Assembly: GCA_039933175.1 (NCBI GenBank)
Contig: JBDTOR010000156.1
Coordinates: forward strand, 1 to 5,690
Reading direction: 5' to 3'
DNA length: 5,690 bases
From: Hyphomicrobium_A sp039933175
GTDB lineage: Bacteria; Pseudomonadota; Alphaproteobacteria; Rhizobiales; Hyphomicrobiaceae
The notes beneath the pieces are model-generated. The model was not told the DNA's origin. It saw nothing but the letters and a program-made list of their open reading frames with translations, and did no database searches. Positions within the stretch are counted from its first letter, which is position 1, and each line of letters begins with the position of its first letter. Positions 5,535 to 5,690 of the stretch are shown here, piece by piece. The translations under genes and the position numbers were made by a program.

Positions 5535-5690
5535 CTATCGCCCGGTTGCGGCGTGGCCGTCGGCGTCCTGCGCCTGCGGTTGGAGCACTTGCATCATCGG
5601 GCCGACGACGAGATCGCCCGAGGCGGAATCGGGCGCCGGCTCGGTGCACTGCTTGGAATTCTGGTCGAACGTGCCGTTCTTCGCCGCGCA
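5535..5690 (-). CDS. Hypothetical protein, C-terminal 51 residues (cut by right window edge)
   Basis: A minus-strand frame is open from the right edge to a TAG (complement of 5535-5537), giving 51 residues. Support for coding is a strong G/C preference at third positions and the hairpin just past its stop. The fragment begins CAAKNGTFDQNSKQC, with two cysteines 14 residues apart. It ends in a hydrophilic tail rich in Gln, Asp and Ala (PMMQVLQPQAQDADGHAATGR). The cysteine pair and low-complexity tail would suit an exported or surface protein, but no family is recognised. The start, length and any signal peptide lie outside the window. Confidence 0.6.
   Translation of the reverse strand, partial: CAAKNGTFDQNSKQCTEPAPDSASGDLVVGPMMQVLQPQAQDADGHAATGR

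Noticed and set aside
1..5690. CRISPR array, insertion sequence, tRNA/rRNA, toxin-antitoxin or defence genes
   Set aside because: I looked for regularly spaced direct repeats, transposase motifs, tRNA-like sequence and toxin pairs and saw none. All long genes are ordinary metabolic or regulatory families.

Overview
The window is GC-rich, with strong G/C bias at third codon positions, and looks like chromosomal DNA of an alphaproteobacterium, most likely Hyphomicrobiales. The pointers are a DUF1127 small protein, a LysR-type regulator very close to the LsrB/VtlR group of rhizobia and Brucella, and a LeuC of alphaproteobacterial type. No database search was possible; names rest on motif recognition and memory of the families.

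Layout, left to right. At 1-631 (minus) is the N-terminal part of a class I SAM-dependent methyltransferase that runs off the left edge. It overlaps by ATGA the stop of a LysR-type regulator at 628-1545 (minus), so the two form a coupled pair. Divergent from them, across an AT-rich spacer with nested inverted repeats, is a 75-aa DUF1127 protein at 1665-1892 (plus), whose Shine-Dalgarno sequence lies in one arm of a perfect 7-bp hairpin. It converges on leuC (1898-3304, minus), with both stop codons inside one small palindrome. leuC has a roughly 125-nt leader and a good sigma70-like promoter at 3438-3466. Upstream of it, on the same strand, is the LsrB/VtlR-like regulator (3511-4401). Divergent from that, across a 209-bp spacer with a dyad, is an exported SMP-30/gluconolactonase-like beta-propeller protein (4611-5477, plus). 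A 10-bp GC hairpin follows, and the C-terminal end of an unidentified minus-strand gene (5535-5690) reaches the right edge.

Functionally this is mostly housekeeping and regulatory sequence: leucine biosynthesis (leuC without an adjacent leuD), two LysR regulators each next to a divergently transcribed gene, a methyltransferase and a periplasmic propeller. I see no mobile element, CRISPR array, tRNA or rRNA, and no clear sign of a new multi-gene system. The points most worth a second look are the Shine-Dalgarno-sequestering hairpin of the DUF1127 gene, the closeness of a VtlR-like regulator to a DUF1127 gene (VtlR controls DUF1127 genes in Brucella), the complete absence of cysteine from this LsrB-like protein, and the operator-like dyads in both divergent spacers.
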